DNA of 37,742 nucleotides from Lingula anatina (Eukaryota > Brachiopoda > Lingulata > Lingulida > Lingulidae). Every line of letters begins with the position of its first letter. Within the stretch, counting starts at the first letter, position 1. The position numbers were made by a program, and so were the translations under genes. The notes under the pieces were generated by a model, which was not told the origin of the DNA, searched no databases, and saw only the letters and a program-made list of their open reading frames with translations. The DNA lies in contig NW_019776142.1 of the NCBI RefSeq assembly GCF_001039355.2, positions 6,061 to 43,802 on the forward strand. Reading direction: 5' to 3'. Positions 1 through 10,076 of this stretch are shown here, one piece after another.

Positions 1-41
<41 letters not shown>

Positions 42-236
42 GTGATACTGCTGCCCATCAACAAATACACTATCAGCTGTCTCATGCATCAAATAAAGGC
101 AGCAGAATCACTTGGAAACTAATTTCATGGTTGTCTGATACCACCATTAAGATCTCAACTGGTTTGGGTCCATCTTTGTGGGTGGGGTTATCAATAAAAA
201 ATATCAAACACATACGCACCACGCTGCATCCCTTAC
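1..236. other. TELO2 intron (partial), starting in a poly-A run
   Basis: Bases 1-37 are an uninterrupted A run at the window edge. The rest is AT-rich and lies downstream of the TELO2 exon ending at 237 on the minus strand, so it is intron sequence. I see no further TELO2 exon here. Confidence 0.6.
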
Positions 237-2244
237 TACTGGAATAATGGTACTTTCAATACACCTGTCAGGTACTTCACAGACAAGACGCTCACAAATT
301 CTACACCAGATAAAGTCTTGATTGGTGAGAGTAGTAAAACTGGGAAGTAAAACTGACCATATCCGGTCTGAAAAACAAACACATGACTGTACTAATGAAT
401 TCCTTTTTTCTTGCTCTGTATTTATAATAAAGTCTAAAAAGTTACTGTTTTGCTAATCTAAAAATATTATAACAGAGGAAATGAAATTCTTGAGGGTTTA
501 AATGCTTCAGAAATCATATTTTCAAAAACTAAGTTATTGCCAATTCCAATTTCCAAACAGAAGCTTACTTATTTGTTTGAGAACTAGCATGTCCTATTTC
601 ATTAAAATGGCTATAATTGTTCTACCCTGCAGCTGCACAATACTGGTATTATATGTTTCTTTAGTTGTAGAACACGTAATTTGTTTTTTCTTACCTGCAC
701 TACCAGTGATGCACAATTTCCCTAACAACTGACTGAAGAAAGACAGAGAAACATCAGAGCCATTCTTCACAGCACTATACACCTGGTGCAGCACCACTAA
801 CATTTCATTTGCAAGAAATGGGCCATAATTCTGGGGGTAAAAGATGTCACTGCAAATAACATAATGGGATAAATTGAGATAAATTGGGATAATACATATA
901 CATATGAGTCCACTTTAAATACCACACACAATATCAAGATATGATTAATATTAATAATTCTGAGAGAGAGAGAGAGAGTGTCACCTACCTTGTCTCCTGC
1001 TTTGTTTTATTGATTATCCTCTCTGGCAACATTGCAAGTGTGGTAACCAGGTCATCCCACATAACTGAATGTTGGTTTTCTTTGGTTCTGCTCTTGTCTG
1101 GGATGATCACACACTGGTTCCACAAAAGTACTCTTAGTTTATGTTGTTTGATGAATTCTTCAAGCAGGACAGCACATTTGTTTAGTTTGTAACCATGGCT
1201 ATAAAAATTGAGTATCATGAGTACATATCTTTAGTCATACTCAGTACAGTGCGCATTAGACTTTTATACAACAAGAAACAAGCTTCACCAGAAATATCAG
1301 CAATTTTCCCAACCATTGACAACTTTACTATTTATCAACCTGTTTTCATGTAATAAATTTCTAATATTTACTATCACCTGGAAATTCACTTTTCTCTGTT
1401 TACATCATAAGAGTAATTCAAAAACTTGAAGCTTGAAACCTAATAAAGGGTTTAAGGCAGGGGCGGATTGAGGCCGTCTTCTGGGTCTTCCAGAAGACGG
1501 TCAGATTTTCAAGTTTATATTGACGGTTATCTATTTTTTTCTGTCAGAAGACAGTCAAAAATTGAGGATGGATTAACAAAGATAATTTGGAAGACTGTCA
1601 GAAAATATCTCTGGATCCGCCCCTGTAAGGATTGTAAATTTTGTAATGGTTTTGGATGTGGTCTGTCTTGGTGTTTAAAGGAAAAGTGAAATTCCCTAAA
1701 AATTCAACTTTTGCTACATCAGGTCTAAAGTTCATTTGGTTTACCAGCTTTGTGATATCTGAATAATTCACTGTTAAAATAGTAATCATCAGGAAATTAA
1801 TACAAGAGTCAATAACATCTGCGAAAATTCCAAACATGCACGTATGAGAACATGCATAAAAAACAAGCCCTACCTCAGAGTTTGTATTGCACTTGTTAGG
1901 ATCAGAAATGCTTCTTCTGGTATTCCATCTAGGAAGAATATGTCAAAAAGTTCAGGAATCCTATCCTTTGGTAAATTAGAGAGCCAATCGACACTCAAAC
2001 ATTTCACCAGGAAGTCAAGAAATCTCACATAATGATTTTCTGCAAATTCTTCCTGAGCAGTTACTATATCTTCTTGTGAAATATTCAACTTCCCTAGAGC
2101 ATTCTCTCTCGCAGGTAGCAGGCTCTGTATTCTCTGTAGACATTCCACACATTCACTTTCATTTTTAGGGTTTGCTAGAATATTGTATGCCTCTCTTACA
2201 ATCTGTCGCACAAATGGCCTGACATTTAATGTCATATCTCCCAT
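237..2244 (-). CDS. TELO2: TELO2, telomere length regulation protein TEL2 homolog (5' part, four coding exons)
   Basis: TELO2 is the core of the TELO2-TTI1-TTI2 (TTT) cochaperone complex, which with HSP90/R2TP matures and stabilises PIKK kinases including mTOR, ATM, ATR and DNA-PKcs. Coding exons on the minus strand are 2244-1874 (start codon at 2242-2244), 1198-989, 849-695 and 367-237. Phases join correctly (2, 2, 1, then 0). Family landmarks in order: exon 1 FAENHYVRFLDFLVKCLS and FFLDGIPEEAFLIL; exon 2 ends just before FYPQNY, which opens exon 3; exon 3 SLSFFSQLLGKLCITG; exon 4 ERLVCEVPDRCIES. These line up in order with the N-terminal alpha-solenoid of human TELO2. About 290 residues are in the window; the rest lies to the left. 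The gene is divergent from DNAL4. The symbol rests on remembered family sequence, not on a search. Confidence 0.9.
1458..1625 (+). mobile_element. 168-bp MITE, copy 1, in TELO2 intron
   Basis: Terminal inverted repeats are CAGGGGCGGAT and ATCCGCCCCTG, flanked by the direct repeat TAAGG. It contains a perfect 11-bp stem (1474-1484 with 1490-1500, CCGTCTTCTGG/CCAGAAGACGG). It is non-coding and lies between TELO2 coding exons 1 and 2. A same-length, inverted copy lies at 33673-33840. Confidence 0.88.
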
Positions 2245-2257
2245 GTTTACGGGTCAT
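2245..2257 (-). other. TELO2 5' UTR part of the first coding exon
   Basis: On the minus strand a pyrimidine-rich stretch ending in CCTTTTCCAG (AG at 2258-2259) lies 13 bases before the start codon. The first coding exon therefore probably begins at 2257 and is preceded by an intron within the 5' UTR. Confidence 0.55.
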
Positions 2258-2976
2258 CTGGAAAAGGTATTACAAGTATATATATCCAGTTGTAGAGAAG
2301 ATGAATACCAAATTATGATAATTTTTACACTGTAAGCCAACTTTCCAAATCCATCGATTCAAGATGCTAAGTGTAAAATTATCCTGAGAAAAAGTCATAA
2401 TTAATTAAATGAATATTTTTAAAGTCTGGGCAAGAAGAAACAAAATATTCATGTCAACTTGCTTTTTCACATATTGTATGTATTTGTGGACTACTGAGCA
2501 GTATTCCTTCACAATGTTGTCTGTTTCACATTTATGTTACTTTGCTTGGGTAAAGTCTAGAATACTTAATTAAACTATATGCTTATATTCAGATTCTATA
2601 AAAGTTGCATGATAAATTTCAAGTTGGCAATACGTATATAGGGGCTGAAAATCATGGTCAACTTTTGACTCTTTTTGGAAAATGACATCTTGAAAAATTG
2701 GGAAACAAATCGCGTCACTAAAACGTAAATAACTTTCGTTCTAAATAAATTGGCTTAATATTTAAACGGTTGGTACATACCAGATATGTGGCTAGATATA
2801 TAGCGAATCTCAAATCGCTAGCATTAGCAGGAAACCAAAAATAAATCATGTCGTGTACTTGGACCCTACCGAAATTATACTAAAATTATACTAATAAGTC
2901 ACTAATTTAATTGTAAATCACGTTTCACACAAAGCACATGAATGTTAAATATGTTAACATGAAGCCTTGTACTTAC
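2258..2976 (-). other. Candidate intron in the TELO2 5' UTR
   Basis: A strong minus-strand donor, AGC|GTAAGTAC (GT at 2976-2975), could pair with the acceptor at 2258. That would put a noncoding first exon of TELO2 somewhere above 2977. No transcript evidence is available. The interval is otherwise AT-rich with no recognisable gene. Confidence 0.4.
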
Positions 2977-3466
2977 GCTAACATATTTCTTTCTAGTCTT
3001 CAAATAGCGAATGAGTACGTGGCTAAAATAATTGGTCGTTACGTATAATGTAAGAAACACACTTCCCATGTTTTGACAGGGGTAATCCTAGAGAGGGGTA
3101 AGAAACGTCCATTGTTCTCGTCAGTGAGGCTAACCAAATTCAGGGTATGTACGCACAGACAGAAAACCATGTATTGTGGGAACGTTACTAATGAAGCCAC
3201 TGGTAGTACTAGTAGATATCAGTCTGTAGTCTTGAACAAGCACCTCCTTGACGAGTGAACAGTTGTCAAAAACAAAAGACCCAGGTGTGGTAGATCGACT
3301 ACTGTTCGCGCGTGCCGCAAAGACCAAGCCTAATAGCCCCTCAAGGTCACAAACTAATATCCGGTGCTGACGGTTAGGCTCGTCATAATCATATAAGTAG
3401 CGCGTTTCCACCCCCTGGTTTTGAAGTGGGCGCTGACATCTTGAATCGAAAACGAGGCTGCAAAAA

Positions 3467-3478
3467 CGCGCATGCGTT
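3467..3478. promoter_or_regulatory. NRF1-like palindromic site
   Basis: The sequence CGCGCATGCGTT contains the GCGCATGCG core of the NRF1 consensus YGCGCAYGCGCR. Its last two bases depart from the consensus. It sits about 75-85 bases upstream of the DNAL4 start codon, in a CpG-containing promoter typical of this factor. The match is by eye. Confidence 0.45.
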
Positions 3479-3493
3479 GTTTTCCTTAGAGAC
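3479..3493. promoter_or_regulatory. Candidate RFX X-box for DNAL4
   Basis: GTTTTCCTTAGAGAC fits the RFX X-box pattern RYYNYY-N1-3-RRNRAC, with half-sites GTTTTC and AGAGAC and a 3-base spacer. It ends 60 bases upstream of the DNAL4 start codon. RFX factors drive ciliary genes in animals and X-boxes usually lie close upstream of the start. The consensus is loose, so a chance match is possible. Confidence 0.4.
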
Positions 3494-3553
3494 AGGTTGC
3501 AAGACTTGAGTTTGCTATCAGTTTTTGAACAAATTACATCTTTTGATTCAATA

Positions 3554-4978
3554 ATGGCAGAAGAAGGAGGGGAAAAAAAGGTGGTTGAGGTTGTGAAGCA
3601 TACCTATCCGTTAATCAGAGTAAGTATAGAGTATTATTTTAGCAAAGTTATCCTGAAATATATGTATAAGTTGGGAACACAACACTCACTTTCAACAGTG
3701 ACTGGTTAAGTTATTGCTCTTTATTGCTAAAATAGTTAATATAAATATACTATCTGGTATACCTATTTACCGCAAAGACATTTCAACTTTTAAAGCGTTA
3801 TTATAGGATCAATAATTGCTAAAAAATCTCAAAAAGAAACTTAAACAGTGTTTTTAGATTTGTTGCTTGAATATAACTGGATTAACTTTTAGAATAACAT
3901 GAAATGCCTTTGCATGGCATTTTATTATGATTTATGATACTATTTGTCATTTTACTGTTAAATACTTTCAGCACTCGGATATGCAAGATGAGATGAGAGT
4001 GGAGGCAATGGAGCTGTGTGTCACAGCATGTGAAAAATTTTCCACAAATAATGAGGTGTGTTGAGAAAGAAAGTGAGCATGGCTTTCCAGTAACACATGT
4101 AAACCACTACTATTAGTTTCTTATACCACTAAAAGAAATTCACCATGCCAAGACATAAATGAAGTTAATCTCTTGTTCAGCAAACATAGCTTTAAAACTA
4201 CACCTTCTTCAATTTTTGTGCAATTTGCATACTTATTCAAATGAGAATGCTGAGGCGTTTTTATTGCACTAAAAGAAAGAAAATATTCCTTCAGATATCA
4301 TTTTTCAGGAAATTATGAAACAGTGTACTTTGGATTTTCTCTTAGTTATGCTATACAGTGGGGTTGGTTGGTTTTTGTGGCATTTTGACTTAATATGCAT
4401 CTTTAACCAGAAAGAGTTACACTCATGTTGGTTTAGGCCTGTGCAATGTTTTATCTGCTCTTCAGTGAATTAATGGCTTCATTTACTTTTTTTATTTCAT
4501 TTTTTAATTCTTTTTGCCAGATATTGCATGATGCATTATACTGAGATAAGTGTTTATGATTATTATAATCTAGGATTCAACATAATTGTATTGAATCCTA
4601 GTTATAATGATGATGAATTAGCAATTCCAGATTCTCATTTCTTTAAGCAAGTTAATTATAGTTCAGTGTTCTTTGAATAAAAAAAGTGATTTTGAAAATG
4701 ACCTCTGATGTTAGGAATCAGAATTATAGATTCTACTTCATATTGAAATCATGATGACATTTTAAAGACCAAGAAATGCTTTATTCACTCTTGCATTTTT
4801 ATTTGTATTTCAGACTGCAGCCAAAATGATAAAAGAAACTATGGATAAAAAGTTTGGGCCCTCTTGGCATGTGGTAGTTGGAGAAGGATATGGCTTTGAA
4901 ATTACACACGAAGTGAAGAACTTGATATACATGTTCTTTGGTGGAAATGTGGCAATTACTTTATGGAAGTGCTCATAG
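3554..4978 (+). CDS. DNAL4: DNAL4, axonemal dynein light chain 4 (complete)
   Basis: This is a small dynein light chain of the LC8-like family found in axonemal outer-arm dyneins, acting in cilia and flagella. Three exons: 3554-3619, 3972-4055 and 4814-4978, with both introns in phase 0. They encode 104 residues, against 105 for human DNAL4 as I recall it. The N-terminus MAEEGGEKKVVEVVKHTYPL leads into HSDMQDEMRVEAMELCVTAC and ends with FGPSWHVVVGEGYGFEIT and the FFGGNVAITLWKCS tail, which are diagnostic for the family. Donors are GTAAGT and GTGTGT; acceptors are TTTCAG and TTTCAG. It is divergent from TELO2, and RPTOR starts 1.2 kb downstream on the same strand. A candidate X-box lies just upstream. 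Confidence 0.95.
4562..4608. repeat. Imperfect inverted repeat in DNAL4 intron 2
   Basis: Arms at 4562-4580 and 4591-4608 pair around a 10-base loop. The core CTAGGATTCAA / TTGAATCCTAG pairs perfectly, and the AT-rich outer parts continue with a single bulge. It may be a remnant of a small palindromic element. Confidence 0.7.
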
Positions 4979-6177
4979 TGTGAATTTTTTATTCAACTTG
5001 ACAATCTTATGAGGTTCACCTTGCTGTATGGTGAGAAGTTGGGAAGTAAAGTAATATCTTCCCCAAGCCACAATAAACTGAATACACACTTTACAGCATA
5101 AACTTTTTTGTGTCAAAGAGGCCTGAATTCCTTTGATAAAACTTCGCATAAGAAAAATATAAAAACACAAAACTGGACAGAAAGATCATATCACTTTATG
5201 ACATTATTATTTCAAATTTGTTGGTTTTAGGTGGCCATAAGTTAACCTGACCAGCAAACTTTAGACATGTAAATTGTATATTATGTATAAAAAGATGTTT
5301 TATTGTATGGTATTATTGTCATTATAATTATTGTTATCATTTTATTATTTATGACTATCCCTATACTAGATTTTGCTACACTGAGCTTGGAATGTTTTCT
5401 GGAAATGTTATCCTCAGAATCTGCAGTACATGTAGCCTAGAAAAAACTCCACCAGTATATGTTGCCTAAATGTCAAGATTTGTAAATATAAATGATAATA
5501 AAAATTCTGCAGTAGTTGTTTTTTATACAAGATTTATAATTTTTTATATTTAACATGCATAAAAATGTTATCCTTGTAGATTCAAAATAGAAGTCTGCTT
5601 GTACAAAGTTTTGAACAACAATAGAACTTCTTCATTAATTTCAATATAAACATATCATGAATTACTTGTCTTAAATATTTTTAAAATAAAAAGTATGCAT
5701 TTTATTATTCAATAAAAATGTTACCATAAAGGTAAAGACAGAAAATATCTAGCTTTGTTACCACATGTTACAAAAAAAGTGTGCCTTATTTTAGTGGCCC
5801 CTTGCTTAAAAGCAAGGAACAGGCAATTCTAATTTATCAGTCAATATGCATTTTAGCAATAGTTTAAATCCCTTTCTGCTCCTGAGCGTCAAATATTCCA
5901 AAGCTATATATACCATAAATATTTTAATTTTTGCGGTTTTCAGAAAAAAAAACAGACTTCGTACATCTTGTCTTGATTGCATCCTACATTGGGCGGCGCA
6001 GTGCTGACCCCTTTTGAAAATAAACAACATTATCACAAATAAATATGGAAGCCAAGCTCGTGGTCTACGCTGTGCATATTGCTCCTTATATACATATATT
6101 TACTCCAAGTCTTGACCAAAATAGTGTTATTTCGTGAGACTTGTTATAACAGCTAGTTTTTTCTGAATAGTTGGACA
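4979..6177. other. DNAL4 3' UTR and RPTOR upstream region
   Basis: The first part is DNAL4 3' UTR. AATAAA-type poly(A) signals occur near 5497-5502, with others near 5071 and 5711; which one is used cannot be told. The distal part must hold the RPTOR promoter and 5' UTR. It is AT-rich, with a short GC patch near 5990 (GGGCGGCGCAG) that resembles a GC-box. I see no other gene. Confidence 0.5.
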
Positions 6178-9055
6178 ATGGCAGGGGAGGGTGTCGAGGA
6201 CACTTTCAGAGAGAATGATAGCGAGTTGGGGGACTGGCAGCTAACGCTTGCATTTACGAGCCCTCGGCACATGGAGAAGATAGAAGGAACTAAATCTGTG
6301 ACGCAGACATGGAGAATGAAAGAAAGGGTAGGACTGATGCATTTCTGCGGGAAAAGTTTTTAAAGGATGAAGGTTTTTTGTGATTGGTTTATGATATTTA
6401 TCGCATGAAATTGCTGCCTACTACAGCATTATGTATATAAATTATATGGACCCACAACTGAAATTTGGACCTCAAAACTTTTTGAAGTGAAACAGTGGTT
6501 TATTCGAGTGAAGTTAAAACAACAGGATGTATGTTCATTTAAGTTAGGATCTAATAGGTTTCAACAGAAGTCCTTTTTCTTACTTATTCTACTGTATTCC
6601 ATAAATTATTGAAAAAAAAAACAACAACTTTTGATATGAATTACAGGTGGCATCAGCACTTCAGCTACAAAACTTTGTACTTATGTAGTATGCCCCCCCC
6701 CCCCTCCCGCTTCTTGCACATGTGAGGGGCCATTTAGAATAAGTTCCTTTGACCTAGCCAGGTCAACCTAACTCCATAGGGACTCTTGCTGAATGCAGTC
6801 AGATTAACAGACCAACATGCTTTCTTGAGCAGGAAGGGCAATGAACTTTTGAGCGTGCTTGACTGGATGCACTGCAGTTTTTGCTGAGACTGAAATTGCA
6901 AAAAGGCTGCTCTCTGGTGATTCCATGAGAACGACTGACATTTTGTAGCTGTAACACAAGTTCAGAAACAGACTCCTTGCTTTGTCTCTGTTAAGATGAG
7001 AAGTAATTTGCCTCTTTTCTATGCGCCATTTTACTTCAATTTGAGTGTGAACAGTGCACATGTGCATCATGGTAGTTTTCGGAAGGCAAGGGCACATGAA
7101 AGCCCTAGAGGGGGCGTGTTAGTCTGTTTAGCTGATTGCATCCAGCGAGTCCCCTTGGAGTCAGATTAACCTGGTTAGTTTACTCATTCTGAACTACCCT
7201 AAGTCTTTGATTTTACAGGTTTTTCTAAATTCAGTTATGTGGTGACTAAGATCAGTGTGTCTGCTATTCAAGTAAATAAGTAATAACAGATCACTTCAAA
7301 ATAACTGAACTGACTAGTGTCTTTACTGTTAAAGGCCATTGTTAGTGTATATATTAAGGGCTCTATCACTTATATTACCCCCACTGTATAGAAATGCATG
7401 TCTGCACACACATACACACACACATATACTGTACATTGGCGATTAATGAATTTTATTGTTAGAAAATAATGTTTTCACAACCTTACTATTAAAATATACT
7501 GTTCAATCTCATTCCAGATGAAGACTGTAAGTGTGGCCTTGGTGCTTTGCCTCAATGTTGGTGTGGACCCACCAGACACTGTGAAGACTACACCCTGTGC
7601 AAGACTGGAGTGCTGGATAGGTGGGTACATAGTGGAATTGTTTAGTTGGTAGTTATATATCCATTTTATATATATATAAAAATATATATATTGAGCCAGA
7701 TGTAATTTTAAGAAAAAACGCAAATTTTTCCTACTCATGAATCATTACTCGACTTGTCATGTGTGCATTTAAGTTTGTAGGATTTTGATAATTTAATGTA
7801 TATCAGCATTTTATTATTTCATTTATTTCATATTCTGGTCAGGGCGACCATTTTTCCGTCGTTTAAATGAGGAAATGAAGTGATATCTATTTTCTTTTTC
7901 ATTTCAGACCCTCTTTCAATGAGTCCGCAGAAGGCTCTGGAAGCCATAGGCACCAACCTCCAGAAACAGTATGAACGCTGGCAACCCAGGGCCAGGTATA
8001 AGCAGAGCTTGGACCCCACTGTAGATGAAGTGAAGAAGTTGTGCACATCTCTCAGACGAAATGCCAAAGTATGCCAAATTAACTGTCATTAATGTAGAGA
8101 CAGGCTCATAGCCTGGGGTTGGGGGTTATGGAACGAACTGGCCTTTTTGCTGAATAAAAATTTAATCTAGGAACATAAAGATTTTTTGGTGAAAGGTTAC
8201 AGAAAATGACCCCCCCCCCCCTTTTTTTTTTAGTTCAGCCTAATTACAATTTTCTCATCAAAATCGTGGATTAAAAAAATGACCAAATGATCTGTATTTT
8301 TTTAACCATGCTTGTCTTGACATTTTGGTAAAAATTATTATTTTTTACATAAAGCTCAAATATTGTGTCAGTTACTGTATTAATTATTTAAGGGTTAGAT
8401 GCTCAAATTGGTAATTTTGGTATTCTCTGTTTAGACAAAATGAATACCTATTATATTTAAAGTTAGCATATGTTGTATAAAGGTGGGTTATTTGATGAAT
8501 GGAGGCTTGAGAAATTTTGCAGTATACTATATTAGTGTGCAAATTAGAAAGAAAGGTTCTTGATTTGTTGCAGTCGGTCAAGGTTTTAGTTCTGGAGCAG
8601 TAGAATACATTACACTTTATGTTGTTCTCTTTGTTTTGTAGGATGAGAGAGTGCTCTTTCATTATAATGGTCATGGTGTGCCCAGACCTACAGTGAATGG
8701 AGAGATATGGGTTTTTAATAAGGTAAAATATAAGTTTATCCCTTATCATAGCATGCATTTAGATTTGTGTTGTAGAATGTGTGAACTGTAGAGAGAGAGA
8801 GAGACAATATTATATTTTAGCATTAAAGTCATTCTTTATCCTTGGTACTCACCTCTCTTCTTTTTTTTTTTTTTTACTGAATGGTATCAATTCAATTTTT
8901 TTTTTCAGAGTTATACACAGTATATACCCCTGTCAGTCTATGACTTACAGACTTGGATGGGGAGTCCTTCAATATATGTCTATGACTGCTCCAATGCTGG
9001 CATCATTCTGGATTCTTTTAAACAGTTCTCACAGCAAAGAGAACAAGAAGGAGAT
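6178..9055 (+). CDS. RPTOR: RPTOR exons 1-5: N-terminal conserved caspase-like (RNC) domain
   Basis: Exons: 6178-6327, 7518-7620, 7908-8068, 8642-8722 and 8909-9055, residues about 1-214. Exon 1 carries [19 protein letters not shown]. Exon 2 opens [20 protein letters not shown]. Exon 3 holds [20 protein letters not shown], nearly identical across animals. The RNC domain is a caspase-like fold. The His of GHG (about residue 149, exon 4) and the Cys of YDCSNAG (about residue 192, exon 5), which sit where the caspase dyad would be, are both kept. Raptor is not known to be a protease; the domain presents substrates to mTOR. ATG 6178 is chosen because it gives a normal-length N-terminus with a purine at -3. 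Confidence 0.94.
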
Positions 9056-10025
9056 GTAAGAAATCAATCTTTTCTTGTCTTCTTATGATATGTTTTACTT
9101 GGTAGAGTCTACATAACGTTGTACAATATTTATATAAAAAGTACTTTTAACCAATTTTACCAGTTACTTGAATCTGGTTTATTTCAGGAAAAGAATTTAC
9201 TTTTTTTTATTAAATCAATCAATTTACATCGAATTAACAAAAAAAAGTCTTCAATGCAATCTTTGCAAAAGAAAGCAATAATTAGTATGTTGAAATGCAA
9301 TCTTTGGGAGGAAATGCAATAATTATTACATTCAAATGAAATATTTCCGAGGGAACCCAATAATTTTTATGTTCAAACGCAATCTTTGTGAGGGAATGCA
9401 ATAATTTTGACATTCAAATGTAATTGTAACATGATAAGTCTTGGAGTGAAAATTTAAGATTGTGTTCGACCGTAGAATATGATAGTATTCCTTGGCAAAG
9501 ATTGCGTTAGAACACAATTATTATTGGGAATGATAAAAATATTTTTTCTTTTGCATGTCTCTTTAAAAGCTCCGTAGTTCAGTTTGAAAATTAAAGAATA
9601 ACTTCTTGCATTATTAAAGAGTCAATGTAGAAATTATAGCAAACTTTGAATTATGGCAAGTTCCAACTTTACAGGATGTGTTGACATGACTTTTGTACAG
9701 GAAAATATGATAAACAGTAAATCTAAACAGTTTTAGAAGTTGAGAAAAATGTTGGCAATCCTTTTAAATGAATATCATAAAAAATTTTTTCTTAAAATCT
9801 TTCTAGACGAGTTCTCGACAATCTGCTGCCAACAACAATTTTAGTTCACCATCAACCATGTTGTCTGCAGCGGCAGTGAAGAGCTGCATACAGCTGGCAG
9901 CCTGTGGGCCAACAGAGCTCCTGCCTATGAACCCAGAACTTCCAGCCGATCTTTTTACTTCTTGTCTAACTACACCCATCAAAATTGCCCTTAGATGGTA
10001 AAGCTTTTTACATGTGCACATACTC

Positions 10026-10076
<51 letters not shown>

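Larger units (their letters stand above)
2977..3553. promoter_or_regulatory. Shared TELO2/DNAL4 bidirectional promoter region
   Basis: This interval lies between two divergently transcribed genes. From about 3280 to 3480 CpG dinucleotides are much commoner than in the surrounding AT-rich DNA. No TATA box is obvious. The NRF1-like and X-box motifs near 3467-3493 are listed separately. It should hold the transcription starts of both genes. Confidence 0.55.

Noticed and set aside
3130-3411. 93-codon open frame on the minus strand in the TELO2/DNAL4 intergenic region
   Set aside because: It resembles no family I know, lies in a CpG-containing promoter, and cannot be joined to TELO2 exon 1, which has its own start codon. 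More likely noncoding or 5' UTR.
9250-9420. CRISPR-like array
   Set aside because: The units are diverged and contiguous without unique spacers, in an animal intron.
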